This document shows, in pieces, positions 16,830 to 41,276 of a stretch of 64,000 bases of DNA. The DNA lies in the NCBI GenBank assembly GCA_963693365.1, contig CAVNZM010000002.1, positions 15,128,001-15,192,000 of the forward strand, written 5' to 3'. This stretch comes from Amoebidium appalachense. Taxonomy: Eukaryota; Ichthyosporea. The position numbers were made by a program, and so were the translations under genes. The number at the start of each line of letters is the position of its first letter. Positions within the stretch are counted from its first letter, which is position 1. The notes under the pieces are model-generated. The model was not told the origin of the DNA. It worked only from the letters and a program-made list of their open reading frames with translations, and searched no databases.

Positions 16830-18711
16830 GCGCACTCACTCACTCACTCCCTCACACACACACACACACACACATGCTTCTCTCCACGTTTTCCTGCTTG
16901 GTGGATTCTCCAGCAGAAGGGACACTGAGTCACATTCATGTGTCATTACATTCCCCTTTGTTATCTGTTGGTTGCATATGAACTCACACCACCAAATGCA
17001 TGCAGGGTATAAGAAGGAGAAGATGGGGAAAAAGAACGGTGGTGGTGGCGACCTTTTCAACGCATACATGGCCTTCCGCCAACAACCGGGTACACCCCCC
17101 CCCGGCCCTTCAGCCACCTGCTCCACCCACGGAAGAAAATAGGAGGGAATCAGGTAAAAAAGAAGGGAAGGGAGATGGTTGAATGACAGGTGCAGGGGGG
17201 GGAAAAAACGACTATAAAAGCCAGGTGGAAGCATGTCGAAACATACTACCTCTCCCCCTCCCCCTCCCCCCCCTCCCCGCGCCCCCCTCCCCTTCCTCTT
17301 CCCCTTACCAACGGGGGCAAGAGTCAAAACCATGAGAGTGCAAGAGAACTACTCTTTTTCAGGGGGGGAGGGGAGGGGGAAGGGGGGGGGGGGGGGAGGG
17401 GGGGTGCCTGTGTGTGGAGAGGGTGGGGGATTCGTTTTACTGCCACAGGACCCATATTTCTCACGTGTACACGTACCAACCCCCTTCCCCCTGAGTACAC
17501 CACACATACCAAAGAAGCACATAAAGACATAAATGTATCGGTTCCTTTTTTTTTATGTTTTTGTGGCAATTTTTCCACCAGGATCCCCCCCCCCCCCCCA
17601 TCTCACACCTTTTCTTCTCGACCCATGGCTTGCTTTGTCCATCCCCCCTCCCCCCTCCCCCCTCCCCCCTCTCCGGTTTCCCTGCTCTACACCCAACCCC
17701 CTTCTCACCCTTTAACCCATGCAGCGGAGGAAACCAGTTTTGCCTCCCAGCAGCAAGCGGAGTCTAAAGATTCAATGGACACATCAAGGATGGACAGAAA
17801 CGGAGACACAGACACACACATGGAGGGAGGGTCTAGCATGGGGAAGAAGGAGGAGAAAAAGCAATGAAAAAGGAGAAGAAAGACAGCAAGAAAATGGCCA
17901 AAAAGGCGTTGAAAGCAGCAAAGAAACAGGCCAAGTTGGCCCTCAAGATGGTCGAAACAGAGGAGGCCAAGGCCAAGCTGGAGGTGATCAGGCTCAAGAA
18001 ACTACCTCTATACTATGATGATGACGTCAGCACGGAGGAGATTATGGCTGACATTGCAAAGGCTGTACGTGTACAACCCCCCTCCCCCCCCCCCTCCCCG
18101 CCCCCCCTCCCCCCCGCTCACCCCCTGACCCCCCTTCCCCCGTCCCCCCTCCACCTGCGCCTGCCCCCGTCCCCGTCCCCCCCTCCATGTGGTCTTTGTG
18201 CTCTGTAAACACTTCTTAATCCCCTTCCCCCCTCCCCCCCCCCCAACCCACCCACCCCCCGGGCCCCCATCCTCTCCCCCTCCCTTCACTCGCCAGTCTT
18301 GCACACACGTCGTTCTTGACGATGGCCTCTGCCTATGTTGCATACTGCGCTCGTTTTCTTATACTGCATACTTGAATGATTGTTTTTGCATGTGTCCTAC
18401 GGTTTGTCTCATTTCATTGTAGTTGTACTTCGTACTGTATTCTTTGTTCTAACCGGCCCCCCCTCCCCCCCCCCCTCCCCCCCCTCCCCCCTCCCCCCTC
18501 CCCCCCCTCTCCGCTCCCTCCCCCCAACCCCCCTCCCCTCCTCCCCTCCTCTCCTCCCCCCCCCCCCCCCTCTTTCTCTCTTTCTCCCCCCCCCCCCCTC
18601 CCCCGCCCTTTTCTCTCTGTCCAGCGCAAGTGGACGTCCATCCAGGTGGCGTCAGACATGCGCTCACTGGTCCACAACAGACTCAGCACGGCAGGGGACC
18701 TCCGCGCCCTG

Positions 18712-18774
<63 letters not shown>

Positions 18775-19391
18775 CGCGCGCCACACATTTAAGGGGGGTG
18801 AGAGTAGAAGGGCAGGGAGGATGGGGGGGAGGTGTGGGAAGGATTTAGACGAATAGGAAAGGCATGACTTAATGGTCACATCAGCATTGATGGTGAAGAC
18901 CGGATTTTCATACCGCAGGAGAGGGGGAAGGGGGGAGGGGTAGGGGGAGGAGATACGGAAAATGAATCCAAACAAAACATCAGTGTGGCCTTTGTTGCAA
19001 ATGTGCAAGCGCACGTCCGCACGCACACAGGCACCTAATTCCTAATTTTTCATTTGCTCAGCCTATTCACATTCATGCTCACACGCAAACTCACATGCAT
19101 GCAGGCACGAAAGCACTCGAACACACAAACACACACATACACACACACACTCTCTCTCTGTATATGTCTCTGCCTCTCTATCTTTTTCTCTCTCTTTGCT
19201 CTCTGCGAACACCCACACATGTGGGCGGGTGCAGTTACTTGCATGTTCTTGCTTTCACATTGGCAAGCACATGTGCACCTGCCTGCACATCCACCGCCCA
19301 CTTTATCAACACGTTCACACAAACACCCATGCACACGCGCACATACACACACATGCACACACTCACATACCTCACATGCACGCATACACAC

Positions 19392-19439
<48 letters not shown>

Positions 19440-19554
19440 ACGAGAGACACATACAGAGATAACACACAACGCACACACGCATCCAGAGGAGACACACATA
19501 AAGAGACACATGCACACATCCATAACACACACACACGCACACACGCACACGCAT

Positions 19555-19643
<89 letters not shown>

Positions 19644-19840
19644 GCCGAGTCATGGCAGATTGTAGAGCTTCTGCCCCTTGTCAAGGATTTGATTAAAAAA
19701 GCTCTGGACCGCCGCATCGATGATGGTGCCCCCCCCCCCCCCCCCTCCCCCCCCCCCCTCCCCCCTCCCCGCCCTGCGCCTGCCCCCCGCGGATGTGTGC
19801 TTCGTATTCTATACCGTGTTCCCCCCCTCCCTCCCCCCCC

Positions 19841-19873
<33 letters not shown>

Positions 19874-20061
19874 ATCCCCACACACATACCCTTTCCAAAG
19901 GTGCATACTCTTTGTGTGATTTCCAATCTGCACTGTTTTATCCGTCATGTGTATTTTGTACTCTTGTAGCACATTCTAGACCTGCATACACACCCACACC
20001 CACACACACTCGGGGTAAACAATGCTCATGTTCGGTTTGCTAATTAGTGTAATCCTTTCTC

Positions 20062-20118
<57 letters not shown>

Positions 20119-20314
20119 AGTCGGGGGGTAATCAATGTTCGTGGCCGTTATGCTAATATTAGTTGTGTGTTTCTTCATACAGTTGCTTTGTTGGTCTTGA
20201 GGGTGTTTGTTTGTGGGCAAGCGGTATGGGAGCGGGATCTCCTACTCTCAGACATGCACACAACGGACAACCTTGTGTGTGTGTGTGTGTTCTGGTGGGA
20301 GGAGGGGAGGAAGA

Positions 20315-20345
<31 letters not shown>

Positions 20346-20660
20346 TTGGGGAATGTGTGTGGGTGTGGGTGTGGGTGTGGGTGGGTGGGTGGGTAAGTGG
20401 GTGGGTGGGTGGGTGTTTTTTGGGTGTGCGTGTGTATGTGTTTGTTGGGTGTGCGTGTGTATGTGTTTGTTGGGTGGGTGGGTGGGTGGGGGGAGGGGGG
20501 GGGGGGGGAGGGGGGAGACGGGATTATAATTCAATTTTTGTGGTTGCTATTGTTCTGCGTGGGTCTGTTGTGTATGTGTTTAAGTGGCAGGGGCGGCCGA
20601 GAGGGGACGGGGGGGGGGGAGGGGGGAGGGGATGGAGGGTATGTGTCTGTGTGTGTGTGT

Positions 20661-20717
<57 letters not shown>

Positions 20718-22085
20718 TGCGGCAATTCCGAAACAAGAAATGTTACATACACAGTCATGGCTGACACTTTGGGTGCAGGGTCTGGGCTTGATCTCGAGTG
20801 TGAGTCCTCTTCTTCATCTTCCTCCTCGTCCAGTGGGGAGGAGTGTGAGGGGGTGGAGACGGAACAGGCACTGCCCAGGTGTGTGTGTGTGTGTGTGTGT
20901 GTCTGTCTGTGTAGGTGTGGGTGTGTGATGGGGTGTGTGTGTGTGATGGGGGGTGGAGGGGGGGGGGGGGGGGGGGGGGGGAGGGGGCGGGGGGATATGG
21001 GTGTGGGTATGAGTGTGGGTGTGGGTGTCTGTGTTGCCGCTTGAGGGGAGGGGAATGAGTGTGTGTTGGTGTGTGTATTGTGTTGTGTGTGCTGGTGGTG
21101 GTGGTGTGTCGGTGTGTGCGTGAGGAGGGGAGGGGGAGGGGGTGGGGTGAGGGTGGAGGCTGGCATGGGCGGCATGATTGGCCCCCGGGGTGGTGCCGGG
21201 GTGTGTGTGTGTTTGGATGTGATGTGTTGTGGAGGATTTGGTGAGTTAGGGAGGGGGATTTAAAGGGGGAGGGTGTGTGTGTGTTTGTGTGGGAGGAGGA
21301 GGGGGGTGGGGGGTGGGGGGGAGTGGGGGGGGGGGGGGAGCGACTGGTATATGCTTTTGTATGCCTACCTCCCTGCCTGCCTTTTGTTGAACTATGGTTG
21401 TGAGCGAAAATGTGGGATCGCCGGTGAGTAGATGTGGCAAGGGGTTGGAAAAACCAGCATAGGCCAGGTGGTCCAGGGAAAGGAAAAGGGGGGGGGGGGG
21501 GGGGGGGGGGGGGGGAGGGGGGGGGGGGGGGAGGGGGGGGAGGGGGGGGGGGGATGGTCCTGTCTGGTTGTTGACAATGTTTCTGCAGTGAGGTGGGTAG
21601 CCGGCGACTGAATGGGCTGAATGGGACTGGAGAGAGTGCAGTGCCCAAAATGGCAAAGACGAGCAGGGGCAATAGGATGACGGTCAAGAACGATAGGGAC
21701 GGCAAGATGTATGAGGTCGATAGGTACTGCCCACACAAGGGGGTGGATATGATGGGGGTACGTGCATGTGTGTACGTGTCTGTGTGTGTGGGGGGGGGGG
21801 GGTGGGTGGGGGGATGGGTGGGGAGGGTTGGGGGGGGGAAGGGGGGGGGAGTGGGTGGGGGGAGGGGGGAGTGGGTGGGTGGGTGGGTGGGTGGGTGGGT
21901 CGGTAGGTGGGGCGAGGGGGGATGGTAGGTGGATGGGTGGGTCTACTAGATGACTAGATGATGGGAGGGGGATAGGTGCACGTTTGGAGATCGAGGGAGG
22001 AGGGGGGGGAGGGGGGGGAGGGGGGTTTGGCAGAGGTAAATGGGTGGGTAGAACAGTTCTGGCGGCTTCAAGGTATGTGTGTGCG

Positions 22086-22142
<57 letters not shown>

Positions 22143-22443
22143 AGGGGGGGGGTCGAGTTTTGATGTGCGCTTATTAAAAAATGCGATTCCCTCAAAATGG
22201 GTGGGGGTGGGGGTAGGAGAAGGGGGGGGGGGGGGGGGGGGGGGGGAGGCAGCCGTCGATTCCCATTTCTTTTGTCCCTCCTCTGTGCTCCCTTTCAGGC
22301 CTAACCATGCCCGTTTCCAACACTTATCCATGTTCTCTTGCCTCTTCCCTTGCTAAGGCTCCTCTTGCCTGCCGCTGTATGCTCATTGGCCGTTCGAATT
22401 CTCATCTTTTGTTTCACTCACACTCTTCCTGGTGTCGTTCATA

Positions 22444-22474
<31 letters not shown>

Positions 22475-22611
22475 ACCACCACCACCACCACCATTATCAC
22501 CAAAAAAAAGAGAGAGAGAGAGAGAGAGAAAGGACAAAAGAAAATGCACACACGCACATGCACACGCACCAGTGCACACACACACACACACACATCTATA
22601 CACACATGCGT

Positions 22612-22671
<60 letters not shown>

Positions 22672-22837
22672 TACCGCACACCCTGCAACTTCCCAGAAGT
22701 CACAGGTGCGCAACGGTCAGCTGATCTGCCTCAAGCACGACTGGGAGTTTGATTTAACTGGGGGGGGCATGTGCCGCAAGAAGGGCAAATCAATCAATGC
22801 TGTGTGCTTGGGGGCTAATCCTGCTCTACAGTGGTAG
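15203..22837 (+). CDS. Rieske [2Fe-2S] domain protein with Lys-rich helical N-terminus, 8 exons, one apparent frameshift
   Basis: Exons: 15203-15236, 17006-17089, 17725-18064, 18625-18713, 19643-19725, 20755-20878, 21589-21757 and 22697-22837. All junction phases agree (1,1,0,2,1,2,0). Exon 3 starts in one frame ([11 protein letters not shown]...) and ends in another ([14 protein letters not shown]...); the change falls at 17837-17864, most simply as one base missing from the A5 run at 17856-17860. With that allowance the product is 354 aa. The first third is Ser/Gly- then Lys/Ala-rich, a likely long helix; a Ser-rich acidic linker follows. The Rieske domain at the C-terminus has C299-P-H301 and C319-L-K-H322, the CxH...CxxH cluster ligands. 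It could serve as an electron-transfer module; no catalytic domain is visible beside it. The partner is unknown. Confidence 0.88.
16504..16563. repeat. C run followed by CA/GCAC repeats, Rieske intron 1
   Basis: About 60 C with one T, followed by 300 bases of CA-rich sequence to 16873. This makes a long false Pro/His/Thr frame. Confidence 0.85.
17856..17867 (+). other. Probable one-base frameshift in exon 3 of the Rieske gene
   Basis: The frame entered from exon 2 reaches TGA at 17865-17867. The frame that continues to exon 4 is open only after TAG at 17834-17836. The switch therefore lies within about 28 bases, which include an A5 run. It may be a consensus error, a real mutation, or a sign that translation begins at the ATG at 17864. 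Confidence 0.8.
18715..18765. repeat. (GT)n that forms the donor of Rieske intron 4
   Basis: Exon 4 ends AG at 18713 and the intron begins as GTGTGT... for about 25 units. The microsatellite therefore abuts the coding sequence and supplies the 5' splice site. Confidence 0.85.
19557..19642. repeat. (CA)n that forms the acceptor of Rieske exon 5
   Basis: About 42 CA units end in AG at 19641-19642, directly before the exon. A second (CA)n array lies at about 19393-19436. Confidence 0.9.
20052..20117. repeat. C run of about 60 in Rieske intron 5
   Basis: It is the last plus-strand C run before the run polarity changes to G at about 20.3 kb. Confidence 0.85.
20661..20716. repeat. G run of 56, Rieske intron 5
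   Basis: An uninterrupted G run preceded by (GT)n, 38 bases before the acceptor of exon 6. It belongs to the 20.3-22.25 kb block, where the tracts are G and GT instead of C and CA. Confidence 0.9.
22087..22151. repeat. G run of about 55-65, Rieske intron 7
   Basis: A long G run with two A interruptions near its end. It is among the last G-type tracts before C and CA tracts return at 22445. Confidence 0.85.
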
Positions 22838-23788
22838 TGTTGCATAGTAGACATATGCACTGAGGTACACGTGACATGTGCACACATAATACGCACCTGG
22901 ACACATTAAAAGTATATGCATTCTGCATAGGTACATATTTGTGCACGCACATGCAAACACGTGCACACATGAACGTGATGCATACCAAAAGCACACACGT
23001 TATCTATAGACGGACAGAGCATGCACAACCTAAGAACCCTGAGCACACAGTGTACATGTGCAGAATGCATGGTGGTATGTCGCAGTGTACGGTTGTATAC
23101 TCACAGTAGGATGAAGGCATTAGTGTGCACATAGGGGCCTAACTACACAATGTCATATGATTTAGAACAGGCGAGAGAGTGCAAGTATGGAATTTTATAC
23201 TAGGTTGTATTATGTACAAATATGGTTGGCTGTGCTAGGGAGGGAAAGCCATATACATGTTTTTGATTAGTTCAGAGGTAGACGTACGTATGGAGTTAGC
23301 AGGCTGGAGAGTTTATTGGTTATTCTTGTACACGTGTACTGACCTTGATATGCAACCTTCACACAAAGTAAAACACAGGCAAATACACGGTGCCTGCTCA
23401 GAAAAAAAAATACTTGTATAACAAGGATATGTATCATATATGCATGTTCGTTTGGATATCCCTGTTCATCTTGATGACTGGATTTCTGGACTAACTGTGG
23501 CGGTGTTAGTTATGAATCACTTGCAATGCACCGTTCATGCATATGTTCATGCATATATATGTCCACATCTGAGTTCGAACAGGTAGAAAAAGGTTTTGCA
23601 CAAAATACGCCCATACCACTTCTAGCATACACTGCGTCAATCAGAACACAGGCGTGCATACACGTAGATGTGATGTGCAAAAGAATCCTGACTTGCTTCT
23701 GTGTGCTTTTCTCTCTGATAATCATTCAGTACGTTGAATTTGGTTTCCTAAGCTTAAGTGATCTAACCATGACCCGATTGATCCCAGA

Positions 23789-23824
<36 letters not shown>

Positions 23825-24041
23825 ATCTCCCCCTCCCCCCCCCTCCGGGGAAGCCCCTCTGAACTGCATGACATACACAAACACACACACACATATGTAC
23901 ACAAACACACCGTCGTACACAGGGACACCACGGTACTGACAATCAACACACACACACATGTACACAAACACACCGTCGTACACAGGGACACCACGGTACT
24001 GACAATCAAAAACACACGTGACACACATACACACACCGTGG

Positions 24042-24091
<50 letters not shown>

Positions 24092-24907
24092 AACATACAC
24101 GTGTTCACCTGACGTCCCGGACATTTGCATGGGCTGTAATTACTTACATCCATCATGCGTGCCCGGGTCATTCTGCCGGGCGCGCACCGCCGGCACGTCG
24201 ACGCCTCGGCGCTCTCGTCCGCGCGCACGGCCGCGCTGTACATGTAGCTCTGTGCTGTATCATACGTGTGCTTTCTGCAGGGTTACAACACCACAAACAC
24301 GTCCATCTATGATGCGATGGATTGAATTTTCACGCCCCGGTTTGTGCGAGCCTTTGAAGTGATTGGTTCACACGGCATCAGTGACGTCAAACGAAATTTA
24401 ACGCCGAGTCCAGTGCGGCGGGGGCGGGCCACCGGTGCTTTCAAATATTTGCCGTGAGAAGTTTTTTTTGCAGGAATATTACTACACATGCATAAGAGGA
24501 GAATAGAACTAAAGAATAGGCTCCACACAACACTTGAGCAGTGAAATCGTGTAGATAAAACCGAGCTGTAGGTAAAAAACAGCATCTGTGTGCATGAGGT
24601 GTTGAGTTGCGTGGGGGGATACTCCTAAGCCCAGTTTCACGTTAAGTACACGAACACCTATCCGCTCACTGCACACGGTGACTTTGTGCTCTGCCTACGG
24701 GAACTCAATACCGTGACTCCACGCTAGAGAAATATATTTCTTAGTGCTGTACTAAGCCACACTTTTTTCGTTGATTATAGACTGCATTGGTGCACCTTCG
24801 TCTACTTTTGTGGACCGGGGAGCACAAAGTCACTAAGAGTCCAGAACCCTCTGAATACTTTATCTTTTGCCTGGTGCTTAAGTAGACGCTCGGAATTGCA
24901 CGCAGTC
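22838..24907. other. Intergenic region between Rieske and mitoguardin genes
   Basis: No coding exon recognised. It holds CA-containing unique DNA (22.85-23.7 kb), a C run at 23791-23824, a 63-bp-period tandem duplication at 23896-24009 and a CpG-rich stretch at about 24160-24240. The CpG-rich part may be promoter DNA, but no TATA box was seen. Confidence 0.6.
23896..24009. repeat. Two identical 51-bp copies, 63-bp period
   Basis: A 51-base block beginning TGTACACAAACACACCGTCG and ending GACAATCAA starts at 23896 and again at 23959, with a CA-rich spacer. The copies look identical. Confidence 0.9.
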
Positions 24908-37201
<12,294 letters not shown>

Positions 37202-37959
37202 TTGGTGGGTTCGGTCTACTTGCCATATGTTGGTCCATACCTTCCATATTTGGATTTATACCTTCCATTAGAGACATTTTGTTCCCGTGTCATGTCAACC
37301 GCGGTACCCTCTTATCAATGACACGTTCACACATGTTATGTTGGGAAACAGGAGAGTTAGCCCTTTTAGATATCGGAATGTATGAATTCGCGCAACATAC
37401 ACATGTATGCACACAGACTCATACACAGTGCTAACTTGTTATTTTGTCTTGTCGGAAGTAAGAATTCGAAGTGATAATGACATTGTCAACTTGCTTGAAC
37501 TTGAAATTGCAATGGGATCTCCCGCCAGTGACGGTGAGATATACTTAAAGTGGATATGCGAGCTCAACCATCTCCTATTCACTTGTTGAATGTTTGGGCA
37601 CCTTCCATTTATATCAGAAAATGGCGCAGCTATTATTTATCCCATAGCGCCATGAAAATTCATGCAGTGTCTGAGAGTACAGTAGATTGTATAATCTTGT
37701 TAATGATGTTTTTGGTTGCCATTATGTATCCACAAAAAATTCTGCCTTTATGAAATTTTGATGTGCTGGTCGAAGCTGTACTGTCATGTGTTGAGATTGA
37801 AGATTGGTATATCCATAAACACAGTTATTTCGATAATCCTTTGTGAGGTGGCAGGCCCACAACAAACGCCAAAACAAATCGTCGGATCCTCCCCCCCCTC
37901 CCCCCCCCCCCCCCCCCCCCCCCCTTCCCCCCCGTCCTCCTCAGAACAAAAAAAAAAAA

Positions 37960-37995
<36 letters not shown>

Positions 37996-39316
37996 GAACA
38001 TCAACGCGCATGCGCACATGTGCACCGATCGCGACACACCCACACAGACAGATGCACGGACGCACGCACACAAAATACACACACCACACCGACCTAATTG
38101 TGAATTCTCCCCCCGCCCCACCCCCCCTTCCTCACCAAAAAATGATCTTCATAAGTTAGCTGCACCTACTCACTACCACGGCCACCAAATTGTCACCAGT
38201 CTGATGGTAATGTCCCCTCCTCCCCCCCCTCCCCTCCCACCACCACCACCACCATCATCCACCCAAACCCCACACATGCACACACACACACACACGTCAC
38301 ACACACACACACACACGCACATACACATACACACACACACACACACCAACCCTCGAATTACCCACACACCGTTCCCCAACACGGGCCTACTCCATCCCCC
38401 CACACCGCACAAATATACTCACACCCACCATGATGATACATACGCAAACACTTTGACTCACTGACTCGGAGGGAAGAATGCCCGTTCTTTCCAGCTAATG
38501 GATGAGTCTACATCCCACGTATCATATATACGACAAACCAATGCAAGCATATAATCATACGTACCGTAGTCTGCACCTTCCAATTTACTAATTGGCTGGC
38601 CGTGACAAAAAACAACAAAATGTACCGTTACTGGTGCGAGTTCTTAGACTGAAACAGAACGAAGGAGCCAAAATGTGATAAACGGGCACATACGTAACCC
38701 CACAGAGATATTACTATTTCAGAATCAGATTCTGCTTGTGAAAACGAACTGTGCTATTAAACTTCGCTACGGCCCGGGTCACAGTGGTGCACACCTTCAC
38801 TCGAAATCTGCAGTTTTGCTGATCGATAGACTGTTGCAGTAGTAATCCTTGCCGCAGCACTCAATCAGCCTGTGTTCACAATACAGTATGCGTCCGCGCA
38901 TAACATACCGCCCCGACAAGGGTCGAGGTCGTTATGTTAAATTTTAATTAGTATCTAAAAATAGGCTCCCAGAGCCCGTCTCGATTATGTTACCCCCCCC
39001 CCCCCCCCCCCCCCCTCCCCCCCTCCCCCCGCCCGCCCGCCCCGCCCGCCCGCCCAGGAGGCCACACTGGGCCTCTCCATCGGGCGGGGAATCCGCAAAC
39101 CGCTAAATGACATAAATATAGTAGTAAACAAATAATAAATTGATCAAATGAATGAATAAACAAAGAATACTTATACTAGTTCCTTTTTGAGATGGTGAAA
39201 AAAAAAAAAAAAGGGAAATTCGGAAAAAAAAAAAAAAAAACTTTGGAAAAAAAAAAAAAAAAAAAAGAAGCTGAAAGCGTGAAAGCCTATGTGTGTGTGT
39301 GTGTGCCGTGTGTGTG

Positions 39317-39397
<81 letters not shown>

Positions 39398-39547
39398 AAA
39401 TCTAAATCAATACTTGAAAGTCTAGCATTTAGTACATCAAGTCCCCCCCCCCCCCCCCCCCCCCCCCTCCCCTCCTCCCCAACCCGCTAAATAAGTAAAT
39501 ATAGAGGAAATCAATAAGTAATTGATTCAAATAATAATAAAAACATA
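37202..39547. other. Intergenic region with CA, C/G and A-rich tracts
   Basis: No coding exon recognised. It holds the mitoguardin 3' flank, a C run directly followed by a G run (about 37890-37994), CA repeats near 38275-38345, unique DNA at 38450-38980, a C run at about 38995, A runs near 39200-39266 and (GT)n at 39319-39393. Confidence 0.6.
39319..39393. repeat. (GT)n microsatellite
   Basis: About 37 GT units downstream of the minus-strand ORF at 39548-40066, intergenic. Confidence 0.85.
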
Positions 39548-39580
39548 CTAATTTTTTTCAAGGGGACCAAACCAAAAAAG

Positions 39581-39616
<36 letters not shown>

Positions 39617-40066
39617 CAACTCATACAAACAAGGACGTACTAGTCTTTCTGCTCCCTCACACCTTACTCTCACACCACGAATTTGGCACCACACACCTAC
39701 ACGAGTAAGAGGCAACCCCTCCCCCTTCGCCTCATACAAATCCGTATTCAGGGTTTCATCAAGCTCCAAACCATTACCGTAACTCACACGGAAAAGACTC
39801 AGCGACTCCGCGCGTGTGGGGGCTCTGCGGCTCTCTAAACTCTCCATGTGCGAGCGCAATTGTGCTTTTGCCGTTTCGGCTTGTGCAATTGCACGTGTGG
39901 TTGCGTTGTTGATTGTGTTGTTTGCGTTTACAAAACCCTCAGAAATGATTGCTTGGGCTTCTTGGGTAGTTTCCTGAAACTTGTCTGTGGCCTCATTTAC
40001 TGTGTGCAGTGCACTATTCAACGCCCCAAGTGCAGCTGCCTGCACCTGGACTACTGGCTTGGTCAT
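39548..40066 (-). CDS. Hypothetical Ala-rich coiled-coil protein, 3' end uncertain
   Basis: The ATG at 40066 opens a frame with balanced composition in non-repetitive DNA. The first 95 residues are rich in Ala, Gln, Glu, Asn and Thr with heptad-like spacing (NNTINNATTRAIAQAETAKA), which suggests a helical or coiled-coil segment. A mixed region (SLFRVSYGNGLELDETLNTD) follows. After about residue 150 the frame runs through a GT microsatellite (CVCVCV) to a stop at 39548. The real end is therefore probably a splice donor earlier, at one of several GTATGA, GTAAGG or GTGTGT sites. No family was recognised. There is a stop upstream of the ATG and no good acceptor before it, which supports the start. 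Confidence 0.5.
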
Positions 40067-40942
40067 GATCGGTGGGTTTAATATGCATTCAACCTGCCTA
40101 TATGACTAGGATGTAAAAACTAGCTATACAAGACTGCTTCGAACTAGTTGGGGCCTTCGTATGTTTCTGCTCGTTTATCGACATAGTCGGCCACATGAGT
40201 CCTTTGCATACCATGCGATGTGCGGCCGCCGCCTATCATTGGCCCTGCCGAGCTTTGGGCGGTCGTTGAAATCACGGCGAACCACTGTTTTGTCTGGGAA
40301 AGAGATCGAAATACTAAAGATAGGGGGTCTAAACTGACCAGATAAACCCGATAATTCGTCCTACTATGTATAGGACCCCTTGGTGCGCTAACATAATCCC
40401 GAAAAATGACGAGGTCAGTATGTTAAGATTTTTGAAAATCGGCGTCGACGTTATGTTGTGCGCGGAGTATGCTACGCGCGGACGCATACTGTACAGGAAG
40501 AAGGGTGGAAGATTTGTTGTGTGTTTGAGGCGAAGGGAGGGAGGGAGGGAGGGAGGGAGGGAGAGGGGGGGGGGGGGGGGGAGGCAAAAAGAGCCAGGAG
40601 AGCGGGGAAGGCCAGGAGAGAGGTTAGGGGGAGGGGGAGGGGAGAAGGGGGGGGAGGGGGGGGGGATAGGGAGCCTCGTGAGAGATGCACACAGGGAGAA
40701 CTTCATAAGAAGAAGACACAGCGGACACAAGAGGGTACATGCCAATGCCTTGGTTATGAATAATGCAAATGGCCGTGCAAGGGCAGGGATCAGCAGTAGA
40801 CTCAAACAGGACAGGAGAGCAAGCCTTAGGCAAGGCCTAGATGGAGGAGGCGGGGAGGACCCGGGGGGGGGGGGGGGGGGGGGGGGGGGATGGAATATGG
40901 TGATGTTTCTTTCTTTTCTTTTTTCCTTTTTTTAAAGAGTTT

Positions 40943-40995
<53 letters not shown>

Positions 40996-41167
40996 GGATG
41001 AGGGGGAAGGGAAATAGAAAAGTGGTGCTTTCTGGGGGAGGGGGGGGGGGCGGGGGGAGGATGAGGGGGAAGGGAAATAGAAAAGTGGTGGTGTGCACGT
41101 TTCTTTTCTTTTTCTTTTTTCTATTTTCTATTTTCTTTTCTTTCTTTCTTTCTTTCCTTTTTTTTTT

Positions 41168-41198
<31 letters not shown>

Positions 41199-41276
41199 GG
41201 GGGGGAGGGGGGGGAGGGGGGGATCAGAGGGAGGAGAACAAGGGGTCACCGTTGGGGGGGGGGGGGGAAATTGCAC
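40067..41276. other. Gap between the coiled-coil ORF and the truncated MYND-family paralogue
   Basis: CpG-containing unique DNA at 40100-40330 is the likely promoter side of the minus-strand ORF. Beyond it lie GA/GGGA repeats (40530-40660) and long G and T runs (40863-41240). The stretch GGGGGAGGATGAGGGGGAAG with its GAAATAGAAAAGTGGTG tail occurs twice (about 40990 and 41054). I searched here for the missing exons of the truncated paralogue and found none. Confidence 0.55.

Noticed and set aside
20755-22195. Long minus-strand Pro-rich open frames opposite the Rieske gene (20755-21738, 21392-22195)
   Set aside because: They read G runs as Pro on the opposite strand and cover well-supported plus-strand exons. 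Composition, not conservation, keeps them open.
24307-24585. 92-codon minus-strand open frame near the CpG-rich stretch
   Set aside because: No recognisable motif and it lies in the probable mitoguardin promoter. Not supported as a gene.
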